64,000 nucleotides of DNA from Deltaproteobacteria bacterium (lineage in GTDB: Bacteria > Desulfobacterota > Syntrophobacteria > Syntrophobacterales > Syntrophobacteraceae): assembly GCA_021780695.1 (NCBI GenBank), contig JAJXYD010000034.1, positions 1 to 64,000 on the forward strand, written 5' to 3'. The notes beneath the pieces were generated by a model. The model was not told the DNA's origin. It saw only the letters and a program-made list of their open reading frames with translations, and did not search any database. Positions 18,834 to 26,195 of this stretch are shown piece after piece. Both the position numbers and the translations under genes were made by a program. The stretch's first letter is position 1. Each line of letters begins with the position of its first letter.

Positions 18834-19973
18834 TTAACTGAAAAGGGTTTCGATCATGGCGGAAAATTCTGAGGCCTTTTGACGCCAGCTGTTTTTAGCC
18901 AGGTAGCTGTCCAAATCCGCCGACGGGGGTGAGGAGCCTTCAAGAGCATTTCTTAGAGCTGTTATAAATTGGGCGGCTTCGGAGGCGATGGAGACAAATC
19001 CGCTCAACCTTTGGACCTCCGGCAAGGGTGTGGAGACAACGGGCAAGCCGGTCGCCAGATATTCCTTGATTTTTAGGGGGTTGATGCTTTCGGCCAGGGC
19101 GTTCAGCTTGTAGGGCAGAATAAGCGCGGATGTCCTTGACAGCCGGTCAGGAAGGTCGGCGTAGGGGATCTGCCCGGTAAACTCCACATTTGGAAATAGC
19201 TCAATGGAGGAACAGTCTACCCGTTTTAGGCCGATTATCAAAAAATTGACGTCCCGCATTTTTGAGATGACCTGAGAGAGCAATTCCAGATCGCATCGTT
19301 CATCGATTAGCCCGAAATAGGCCACTGTGGGAACTGATCCTTCGGGCCGCTTGTAAGGTGAAACTTTCCTGAAATGGTCAAGATCTACTCCATGATCGAG
19401 AAGAAATGTTTGGCGAACGCCGTTTTTTCTGGTCTTTTGGAGTTTTTCGGATGTCGCCACGACCAGGTCAACTTTTGAAAGCAGCTCTTTTTCCAGTTTG
19501 CAAGTCAGTTCGCGATCGCTTCCAGGCCAAAGGGTTAAATCGTCAAAACAGTAGTAGACCGAATAGTCCTCTCCCAGACGTCCTACAATATCGGCCGCGG
19601 ATGGAAGAGTTGTAATGAAAATGGTTTTAGCCCCCTGGTTCAAATGGGCTCGAACGGCGCGAACAATACAGAAAGAGTTGAGGCATCGCACAAGCCTGGA
19701 CTTTCCAAAGGGCAGGCAAACCGGGCTCAAAACCTTGAGATTTCCGGTCTGTTTTTCGTGCGATTTGGAAAACCAGCCGGAGATTTTACGAAAAGCCCTC
19801 TCGAAATCGTAAGCGGTGAGGCTAAGGGACCTGTAGCCCACCGTGTTCAGCCACAGGACGGAATTATAGGGCAATAACTCTCGTATTAAATGTTTGGACG
19901 AAGAAGGATGACCAATCCAGTCATCCGACATCACTATAAGGTTATACCCCCTAAGCAGCCCGCTTTCTTTCAT
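18834..19973 (-). CDS. Family 4-like glycosyltransferase (TuaH-like)
   Basis: The 379-residue GT-B protein starts with NLIVMSDDWIGHPSSSKHL and contains VYYCFDDLTLWPG, LVVATSEKLQ, LLDHGVDLDHF, VAYFGLIDERCDLELL and an acceptor/donor region ESINPLKIKEYLATGLPVVS, the E-x7-E-like site. The DLVVATSEKL and HGVDxxHF blocks are typical of the teichuronic-acid-type TuaH subgroup and of enzymes found in exosortase loci. Its ATG lies one base after the TGA of the next upstream GT4 gene, showing translational coupling. Confidence 0.8.
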   Translation of the reverse strand: MKESGLLRGYNLIVMSDDWIGHPSSSKHLIRELLPYNSVLWLNTVGYRSLSLTAYDFERAFRKISGWFSKSHEKQTGNLKVLSPVCLPFGKSRLVRCLNSFCIVRAVRAHLNQGAKTIFITTLPSAADIVGRLGEDYSVYYCFDDLTLWPGSDRELTCKLEKELLSKVDLVVATSEKLQKTRKNGVRQTFLLDHGVDLDHFRKVSPYKRPEGSVPTVAYFGLIDERCDLELLSQVISKMRDVNFLIIGLKRVDCSSIELFPNVEFTGQIPYADLPDRLSRTSALILPYKLNALAESINPLKIKEYLATGLPVVSTPLPEVQRLSGFVSIASEAAQFITALRNALEGSSPPSADLDSYLAKNSWRQKASEFSAMIETLFS

Positions 19974-19974
19974 G

Positions 19975-21123
19975 TCAAGACAACACTTCCCGGTAGAGCT
20001 TGAGGAGCGATTCGCTTCTGCGCTCCAGGGTGAAATTTGTGCTAACGGTTTTAAAGCCGTTATCGGCGAGGCTTTGGGCCAAAACGGGATCGGTTATCAG
20101 TTTTACTATGGCCGAAGCCAGCGAACGGGGGTCCTCGGTGGGAACTAGCAGGCCGTCGTGACCATGGCTAATAATTTCCGGGACGCCTCCGACGCTGGTC
20201 GCAATGACGGGTTTTTTTAGCGCCATGGCTTCCAGTATGACATTTGGAATGCCTTCGGATCTTGAAGGCAGCACAAAGGCATCCGTATCTTTCATGAAGT
20301 CTGCGGGGGTTGGCGAAAAGCCGGCGAAAATCACCCTGCCGCCAAGTCCCAGATTTTGGGACAGCTTGAGGAGCTTCTCCCGCTCAGGGCCGTCTCCAAC
20401 AATTATGGTTTTGACATCGGTATCGTTTAGAAGGGCGACTGCCCTGAGCAGGATGTCGACTCCTTTCTCCGGGCTGAGTCTTCCGATATAGGTTATTATA
20501 AACGAACCACCGTGGGAGCTTACCTCGCCTGATGGAGCGGACCGATTCGAGAACGCCGCGGGACGAGAGCCGTCAATGGCGTTGTGAATAACCTTGACGC
20601 GTGCGCGGTTGTTGCCCATGGGCAGCTTCGCGGCCTGCGATTTCGAGACAAGCACCACTCTATCGGCGAAGAGCTGTAAACCATGGTCTAATATATGATA
20701 GAACCTGTCTTTAACATCTATGGTTGTCGTTCCGTGCATGAAGCAGATCCATTTGGTTCCGCATAAAATTTTGAGGCAAAACCCGATAAAGGCCGGTTTA
20801 TAACCATGGGTCTGAACGATGTTGATGTTTTTTCTTCTTGCCTCTCTCATCGCTTGCCTGACGATGTGAATCGGCGACCGGGACAGTTGACGAAAAAAAT
20901 GCACCGGAATTAAATTATCATTTGCCGTTTTTATAAAATCGTTTGATGGAGTTTGCGGGTTTTTTCCACCAATCTTAAAGTTGCACAAAAAAAAGTCGCA
21001 TCCCTTATTTCTTAGCGATAGGATCATTTGGAAGATGCCCTTCGCCGGTCCTGTCACAGCGGCGGCGGCAAGCACCACCATAATTCTTGGAGGGGATTCT
21101 GCGTAAATCTCTTTGTGGTCCAT
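19975..21123 (-). CDS. Family 4 glycosyltransferase
   Basis: The GT-B protein of about 382 residues has a glycine/alanine-rich N-terminal loop (AAAAVTGPAKGIFQM), NIVQTHGYKPAFIG, the donor-domain start TYIGRLSPEKGVDILLRA, and FVLPSRSEGIPNVILEAMA with the catalytic E-x7-E. It ends with ATSVGGVPEIISHG. ATG 21123 was chosen because the family usually begins 10-20 residues before the first strand. An in-frame start at 21225 exists but would overlap the GNAT gene by about 60 bases. It belongs to the same transcript as the GT4 and GT2 genes downstream. Confidence 0.85.
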   Translation of the reverse strand: MDHKEIYAESPPRIMVVLAAAAVTGPAKGIFQMILSLRNKGCDFFLCNFKIGGKNPQTPSNDFIKTANDNLIPVHFFRQLSRSPIHIVRQAMREARRKNINIVQTHGYKPAFIGFCLKILCGTKWICFMHGTTTIDVKDRFYHILDHGLQLFADRVVLVSKSQAAKLPMGNNRARVKVIHNAIDGSRPAAFSNRSAPSGEVSSHGGSFIITYIGRLSPEKGVDILLRAVALLNDTDVKTIIVGDGPEREKLLKLSQNLGLGGRVIFAGFSPTPADFMKDTDAFVLPSRSEGIPNVILEAMALKKPVIATSVGGVPEIISHGHDGLLVPTEDPRSLASAIVKLITDPVLAQSLADNGFKTVSTNFTLERRSESLLKLYREVLS

Positions 21124-21164
21124 TCGGGGGACAATCTTTATCGGATCATTGATATGTTGGGATT

Positions 21165-21770
21165 TTAAATACGAATTTTCCTGTTGAATTGTCCGAAGGT
21201 GGTAATCTTGGCCGCTTGCGGCCATGGAATCGCCTCGGCGCTTTTAATGCTTGCAATATTTCCGGAATCAATCACTCCCACCGCTTTTACAAACCCCTGT
21301 TCCTTCAGGTCGTGGAATATGTAAAGCATGACCTTTGCCGATAATCGCCGACCTCTGAATTTTGGCAGGGTAGTGTTATAGTTCAATTCTCCCACCCCCT
21401 CGGAAAGGTTAAGGAACCTTGACGGATCGCCTTTTACATACACCCAGTGTATGTAAGCGACCTCGTGGCCGCACAGAACCAGGTAACAACGCGAAATACC
21501 ATGAATTTGGTCATAGTAGAATTCACGCGGCCAGTCGGTGTTTCTTCTTAAATTGTCCAGTTCCGGCATGGTTGGCTTGATAACGGTGAATTCGGGGTCC
21601 AAGAAGTTTTCGGGCAGCTCTTTTGTTAGGTCCATGGAATAAACTATAAAAACGTTTCTTTCAAACAATGAGTTGTATATAAACTTGAGATAGCTCCTCG
21701 GATGATTTCCATGGTGATGATAGGCCGTTTCCCTGAAATGTTTGAGGGTATAAGCCCATTTTCGCAGCAT
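21165..21770 (-). CDS. GNAT-family N-acyltransferase
   Basis: The 201-residue protein has the GNAT acetyl-CoA site: LPKFRGRRLSAKVMLYIF (R/Q-x-x-G-x-G/A region) followed by VIDSGNIASIKSAE (motif B, N-x-x-S-I-K). GGAG lies seven bases before ATG 21770. Similar GNAT proteins sit with FemAB and DegT genes in exosortase exopolysaccharide loci and probably acylate an amino sugar, but the substrate is not known. It overlaps the longest possible form of the next GT4 gene. Confidence 0.7.
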   Translation of the reverse strand: MLRKWAYTLKHFRETAYHHHGNHPRSYLKFIYNSLFERNVFIVYSMDLTKELPENFLDPEFTVIKPTMPELDNLRRNTDWPREFYYDQIHGISRCYLVLCGHEVAYIHWVYVKGDPSRFLNLSEGVGELNYNTTLPKFRGRRLSAKVMLYIFHDLKEQGFVKAVGVIDSGNIASIKSAEAIPWPQAAKITTFGQFNRKIRI

Positions 21771-21935
21771 TGCATTTCTCCAAATGATCTTCGCTCAGGA
21801 CTTTGACGGCCGCTGGTACATAAATTCCAACCAAATGAATGAGTTGAAGGCGGCCGCTGTTTGTAAAGCCCGGTGATAACAATCAGGCAAATAAGCATGC
21901 GGACTTTGGTTGGGTTTGCGCGATCTATGTCGATA

Positions 21936-22973
21936 TCATAAAGATATTAAGCCCCTTACGAGGGGACCCACCAAGTTTGCAATGGGAACAGGCGCCATCT
22001 TCCATATCCGTTCAAACGACCTTAAACGGTCATGGCCTCCGGCCGGAACCGGAGCGCTTCCGGTAGCCGGTATTGTCGTCCAATTCAGTTCTTCGGGCCT
22101 TGCGCCCCATTGTTCTTTAAATTTAAAGGTCCCCTCGCCTTTGGTTGACCTCCCAAAATCGAAAGATTCGAGGCTGTTGTTGCAGGCGTATTCGAGGAGG
22201 GTCCAGTAGAGGAGCATGTTGGAGGCCAGGCCTTTGGAATCTCTTAGCGACGACGCCCAGGGAATCTCCATGCCTTTTTTGTGGCAAATGACGATTCCCC
22301 CGGCGACAGGCAGCGATTTATGGAAAACCACGCAAATACGGGCCTCGTGCGCAAAAACCGTAAGGATCCACCTAAACAGTGTCCTGGAATGCACTGGACT
22401 CCCCAGGTCTCTCATATTGATGGAAAATACCTTGTAGAAGTCATCGAGCAACTCAAGGCCCCCTATTACGGCATGACAGCCTTCCTTTTGTGGTTTGCGG
22501 ATCTGGCTTCTGAGCTTTGCCTTGAATGACTTAAAGAGGGTCTCCGCGGATTCGGGCAGATCAAGGACCATCCGGACCTTATCCTTTCGGATGCTGAAAT
22601 CCAGACTGCTCGTGCGCGCCTGCTCAAGCTGTCTAAACTGAATGGTTTTGGCCCTCTTTTGTCTGGCAAGGAAGGTAGCTTCCTGTACAAGCTTTTGAAC
22701 TATTTGCTCCGAGTCGCCGAGCGGGCCTCCATAATTTAGAAAGGGCATCGAGACGAGGTGACTACCGAAAAGGAGGCTTTTCATATGGATGAGGGGCAGG
22801 ACCCCGACCGTGCCGCCGTTCTCCTCGGCAATCAAATAGAAGCCGGGATGGGCATAGGTTTTCGCGATGATCTGCTTCCAGCCAAACAAGTGGCAGTTAG
22901 TCGAGTCAGGGTGGGAGCTCACGTAACTGTCCCAGGACTTCTGATCGCCGGATTCAGCCAGTCTAACGCGCAC
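21936..22973 (-). CDS. FemAB-related protein of the XrtA/PEP-CTERM system
   Basis: The 345-residue protein has two GNAT-like halves, as in FemAB peptidyl-tRNA-dependent ligases. N-terminal HLFGWKQIIAKTYAH and VGVLPLIHMKS are followed by VSMPFLNYGGPLG, a block characteristic of the exosortase-linked FemAB group. C-terminal KEQWGARPEELNW closes the second fold. The start is GTG 22973 with AAAGGAAA just upstream, inside the stop region of the DegT gene, so the two are coupled. The family is found next to exosortase A and may transfer an amino acid or acyl group in envelope polysaccharide synthesis. The reaction is unknown. Confidence 0.85.
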   Translation of the reverse strand: MRVRLAESGDQKSWDSYVSSHPDSTNCHLFGWKQIIAKTYAHPGFYLIAEENGGTVGVLPLIHMKSLLFGSHLVSMPFLNYGGPLGDSEQIVQKLVQEATFLARQKRAKTIQFRQLEQARTSSLDFSIRKDKVRMVLDLPESAETLFKSFKAKLRSQIRKPQKEGCHAVIGGLELLDDFYKVFSINMRDLGSPVHSRTLFRWILTVFAHEARICVVFHKSLPVAGGIVICHKKGMEIPWASSLRDSKGLASNMLLYWTLLEYACNNSLESFDFGRSTKGEGTFKFKEQWGARPEELNWTTIPATGSAPVPAGGHDRLRSFERIWKMAPVPIANLVGPLVRGLISL

Positions 22974-22975
22974 GG

Positions 22976-24205
22976 TTAGTTTCCTTTAGCCGCTTGGTTT
23001 AGAATCGACTTGATGCCTGCTCTGTGCCGATCACCGACATTTCGGTGCAGCGGGAGCGTCAACAGGCAAGCTCCAAGTTTGTCAGCGTTAGGGTAATCCG
23101 CATCGTCGTCCAGGATTTCCTTTAGACCCGGCAATTTGTTCAAGGCGCAGGGATACATCCGAGCGGCACCCAGTCCCCGGGTTGAAAGTGCCTGCAGAAG
23201 TTTGTCCCTGTTTGATCCGGGTTCCATTAGAAGGGGATAGCGCAAAAAAGGAAATGAGGGGCATTCTGGTTTAACCACGGCATGGCCGCCGTTGATGTTG
23301 GAAGAATACCATTGGGATTGTCTTTGCCTGATGATTTTTTCTTCATCCAGATACTTCAGGAGATCCCCGATGATGCCGGTTACTCCGTAGATCGCCTTTT
23401 GCGGGCGCACTTCCGGTTCGAATCGAGTTTGGCCCAGGTGCAAAAAGGGCATGCCCTTCGGAATCCAGTAGAGATACGGGGAGGAAAATAGTTTAAAGGC
23501 CGCCAGATTGAACACGTGGGAAAGCCTGTCGATGCGATCACTGTCGGGAAGTTCGCAGTAGAATGCAGATATGGCTTCAGATATGGATTTGGAGTTGGTT
23601 ACAAGGAGGCCGCCGTGCATGAGGCCAAGCGGTTTTCCTCTTCCGAAGCTAAAAAAACCGACGTGGCCGACGGTTCCTAATTTTTGTGAAGATTTTGGGA
23701 AAACGTTTCCGAACCCCTGGGCCGCATCCTCTATCACAAAGGCGCACTCTTTGTCCGCGATTTCCTTGATCGGGGCCATATCCGAAGGGCGCCCCAAAAG
23801 GTGTACGGCAACTACGGCCAAGGTCTTGCCGGTAACCTTGCTCCTAAGAGAACCGATATCCAACCCGAAATCATCCATGCTCACGTCGCAAAGAACCGGT
23901 TTCAATCCGCATTTAAGTATCGCCGAGGCCAGGGCCGGGCAAGTGTAGGCGGGAATAATGACCTCGTTTTTTTCTTGCCTCAGAGAGGAAAGCGCTTTTA
24001 GCGCCAGCCAAAGAGAACTTCTTCCCGATGAGCAAAAGAAGGCGTATCGGACACCCAGATAGTCGAGGATTTCGTTTTCAAAGGTGCGGGCGTCATAATG
24101 GACAAAGAGCAGTTTGGAAAAAGTTCTCCACGGGACCGGGTTCCAGGCAGGCGGAAGAGTGGGGCGAACGGTCATTCTAAAAGTTGGCTTGGTTATGCTT
24201 GCCAT
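22976..24205 (-). CDS. DegT/DnrJ/EryC1/StrS-family aminotransferase
   Basis: The 409-residue PLP enzyme of sugar-aminotransferase fold has FFCSSGRSSLWLALKAL (cofactor phosphate loop), VIIPAYTCPALASAI, FVIEDAAQGFG (ED-A-A-Q site that stacks on PLP), and FFSFGRGKPLGLMHGG with the internal-aldimine lysine. Unlike the usual SFxxxK, the motif reads SFGRGKPL, as in the exosortase-linked subgroup. It would make an amino-sugar nucleotide or a related amine for the repeat unit. The next gene, FemAB, starts at its stop codon. Confidence 0.85.
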   Translation of the reverse strand: MASITKPTFRMTVRPTLPPAWNPVPWRTFSKLLFVHYDARTFENEILDYLGVRYAFFCSSGRSSLWLALKALSSLRQEKNEVIIPAYTCPALASAILKCGLKPVLCDVSMDDFGLDIGSLRSKVTGKTLAVVAVHLLGRPSDMAPIKEIADKECAFVIEDAAQGFGNVFPKSSQKLGTVGHVGFFSFGRGKPLGLMHGGLLVTNSKSISEAISAFYCELPDSDRIDRLSHVFNLAAFKLFSSPYLYWIPKGMPFLHLGQTRFEPEVRPQKAIYGVTGIIGDLLKYLDEEKIIRQRQSQWYSSNINGGHAVVKPECPSFPFLRYPLLMEPGSNRDKLLQALSTRGLGAARMYPCALNKLPGLKEILDDDADYPNADKLGACLLTLPLHRNVGDRHRAGIKSILNQAAKGN

Positions 24206-24228
24206 TCTGGATGGTTTCCGATGGGCGA

Positions 24229-24858
24229 TTAATTGGGAATGTATTTTGAGAGCAGCGGGTAAAAGGAACTGATAAAAGAGCTCTGTGTTTTAAGGGCCTG
24301 CTCAGGGCTTGATGTGACGCTGGAATTTACCCGGATCAATGCTCCGTCCGTACGGTGTTTTGTCAGGGAGTCCCAGATCAGGTAGAGTTTTGCGGCATAC
24401 TCGCTCGTAGTCTGTCTACCCCGCCCCTGGTACCAGAACAAAAAGAGTTCTCTAGTCCCTCCATTTTCCATGAGGTAGCGGTTCACGGTGATTTGCCCGT
24501 GGTCGAACACACTGACAGCGACAGTCGATGCCTTTAGGATTTTCCACCCGGCGCCGGGCAGACACTGGCGCGGGGAATGATTGGTCTTTCCCTCCCTTTG
24601 AGTTTTAAACCAGCCGATGTAGAGGGACACGGTCCGGCCAAGGCTATCCGCATAGGTGCGCATAATGTAGTCGTCTACCTTGAGGACGGCAAGACTTCCG
24701 GGGTCCATCTTCTCCCGGCTTACAAGAGTCCAGTCTCCTAACTTTACCGGGAAGTCCTTAAGGGGTTCGCGGCTTAGAACCGGCGAGGAAGGACGCGGCA
24801 GATAATTTAGGATTATGGCCAGAAGGAGAAGAACGATTACTATCAGGACACGACGCAA
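24229..24858 (-). CDS. epsI: EpsI family protein (exosortase C-terminal/associated protein)
   Basis: The 209-residue protein has one N-terminal membrane anchor (LIVIVLLLLAIILNYL) and a periplasmic domain with PVKLGDWTLVS, LKVDDYIMRTYAD, YIGWFKTQREGKTNHSPRQC (the conserved HSPxxCLPGxGW block) and LFLFWYQGRGR. This is the EpsI domain, which occurs fused to exosortase or, as here, as a separate gene beside it. The start is TTG 24858, supported by CGGAG eight bases upstream and by the immediate hydrophobic anchor. In this genome a short cassette lies between epsI and the exosortase gene. Confidence 0.9.
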   Translation of the reverse strand: MRRVLIVIVLLLLAIILNYLPRPSSPVLSREPLKDFPVKLGDWTLVSREKMDPGSLAVLKVDDYIMRTYADSLGRTVSLYIGWFKTQREGKTNHSPRQCLPGAGWKILKASTVAVSVFDHGQITVNRYLMENGGTRELFLFWYQGRGRQTTSEYAAKLYLIWDSLTKHRTDGALIRVNSSVTSSPEQALKTQSSFISSFYPLLSKYIPN

Positions 24859-24870
24859 CGGGAAACTCCG

Positions 24871-24888
24871 TTAGGAATTAGGAATTAG
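24871..24888. repeat. Left AATTAGGAATT-type end of the four-helix-bundle cassette
   Basis: The plus strand reads TTAGGAATTAGGAATTAG, a 7-bp unit (GGAATTA) repeated. Its reverse complement is found at 25298-25330, on the other side of the four-helix-bundle gene. It lies a few bases upstream of the epsI ribosome-binding site. Confidence 0.75.
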
Positions 24889-24901
24889 AGAGCAGGAGTT
24901 G

Positions 24902-25261
24902 CTAATTTTTGATTTTGTCCTTCATGCTCTTTGTTATTGAGGATAGAAGCCTTATCAATTCTTCACAATCGGCTAGGATTGAGTGGAATTTTGTATCGTC
25001 AATGTAGTTGGAGCCGTTAAGAAGACGAAGCCAATAATGCGTCTCACGCGATTCCTTATACGCAATGGCCATTTTGGCATGAAAGTCTTTTGCTGATTGG
25101 GCGCCGATGGCTTCTTCGATATTAGCGCCAATGGAAGTCCCGGAGCGCAGGACTTGCTTTGATAGAACGAACTCCCTTTTGTCCTCACACAGCCATCGCT
25201 ACATTTTTATTATTCGAAGCGCGAAGGCGAAACTCTTCTTTTGTACCAGGTTTTCCTTCAC
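24902..25261 (-). pseudogene. Four-helix-bundle (23S rRNA intervening-sequence) protein gene with an internal amber codon
   Basis: Reading from GTG 25261 to TAG 24902-24904 gives 119 codons of the four-helix-bundle family: VKENLVQKKSFAFALRIIKM, then RSGTSIGANIEEAIGAQS, KDFHAKMAIAYKESRETHYW and a final DDTKFHSILADCEELI helix. The only flaw is TAG at 25199-25201, where the family has an aromatic residue (KMY pattern), so it is a nonsense mutation. These small proteins are known from 23S rRNA intervening sequences and as stand-alone genes; their function is uncertain. The gene separates xrtA from epsI and is bracketed by inverted GGAATTA repeats, as expected for an inserted cassette. Confidence 0.85.
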
Positions 25262-25295
25262 AAAGCGCCTCTACCTTGCGTACCCGCTACTACGT

Positions 25296-25330
25296 TCAAT
25301 TCCTAATTCCTAATTCCCAATTCCTAATTC
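25296..25330. repeat. Right AATTCCTAATTCC-type end of the four-helix-bundle cassette, overlapping the xrtA stop
   Basis: The plus strand carries three to four units of AATTCCT with one variant unit (AATTCCC). It is the inverted counterpart of 24871-24888. Because it reaches into the exosortase gene, the last residues of that protein (NWELGIRN) are encoded by the repeat. Confidence 0.75.
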
Positions 25331-26195
25331 TGTCCATCAGCGCGCTAAACCCATATAAGATGATCGCGGCCACAAGGAAAAGGACGAGGCCCGCCGATTC
25401 ATGCAGCAGGCCCTTAGCGACCCCGGCGCCGAAATGATACGAGAGGAACGCGGTTAGAAAGACTCTGAAGGCATTGACAAAAATGGCTATGGGAATGGTG
25501 GAAAAGATTATCAGAAGCCTTTGCCAAAGGGCCTTGTTCTTGAAATGGGCAAGAAGAGTCGCCAGAGTTATGAGCGAAATCAGGGAGCGAATTCCGCTGC
25601 AGGCTTCGGCTACGTTGAGCGTTACGTTTGGAAGGTAGAGCACATTGCCTTCACGAATAGCCGGAATCGCCCAAAAGTCGAGCATATGGTAAGCGCAACC
25701 GGAGGCAAAGAGTTGCATGGGGAGAGTTATCTTCTGAAGCAGGATGGAGGGCAGCGGGATCATGAAAATGAGAAAGGCGATTGGAAATGCGAGCGTCTTC
25801 AGGTGATGTTTTCCAAAGAGGAAAAGCACGGTTCCAGCGATTACAATGAGCAAAGAGAACCTCTGGGTGAAGATTTCCGCGGCAAGTCCGCCAAGAAAGA
25901 AAAGAATCAGTCCCAAGACAAGGATCGGCAGTCCCCAATTGTTTGGGGAAGCCGGTGTCTTCAACTCAGACCTCTTTTGCCACGCCAGATAAATGCTCAC
26001 AGGCGCGACTATGAAGCCGTGTGAAAAGTCGGGGTCTTTTATCCAGTTGCCCAAAAGTGAAATCAGCACTGGAAGGTAGAGGAAGAAAATGAGGCCAAAG
26101 CAAAGCGACAATCCGATCATGGGAGGGGAAAAATTTAGGGCCGCCATTCTTAGCGATGCTATTGGTTTAAAATTACGGGGCGAGTTCAAGGCCAT
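25296..26195 (-). CDS. xrtA: Exosortase A (XrtA/EpsH)
   Basis: This is an integral membrane cysteine transpeptidase-like protein of 299 residues with about eight membrane segments. The catalytic triad is visible: C199 in NVAEACSGIRS, R244 in NAFRVFLTA, and H265 in LLHESAGL. Exosortases cut C-terminal PEP-CTERM anchors and are linked to exopolysaccharide export in Gram-negative bacteria. The start ATG 26195 overlaps the end of the upstream fusion gene by 10 bases. The last eight residues derive from a repeat and are not conserved family sequence, so the ancestral C-terminus was replaced. The active site is intact. No PEP-CTERM substrate is encoded nearby. Confidence 0.92.
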   Translation of the reverse strand: MALNSPRNFKPIASLRMAALNFSPPMIGLSLCFGLIFFLYLPVLISLLGNWIKDPDFSHGFIVAPVSIYLAWQKRSELKTPASPNNWGLPILVLGLILFFLGGLAAEIFTQRFSLLIVIAGTVLFLFGKHHLKTLAFPIAFLIFMIPLPSILLQKITLPMQLFASGCAYHMLDFWAIPAIREGNVLYLPNVTLNVAEACSGIRSLISLITLATLLAHFKNKALWQRLLIIFSTIPIAIFVNAFRVFLTAFLSYHFGAGVAKGLLHESAGLVLFLVAAIILYGFSALMDRIRNWELGIRN

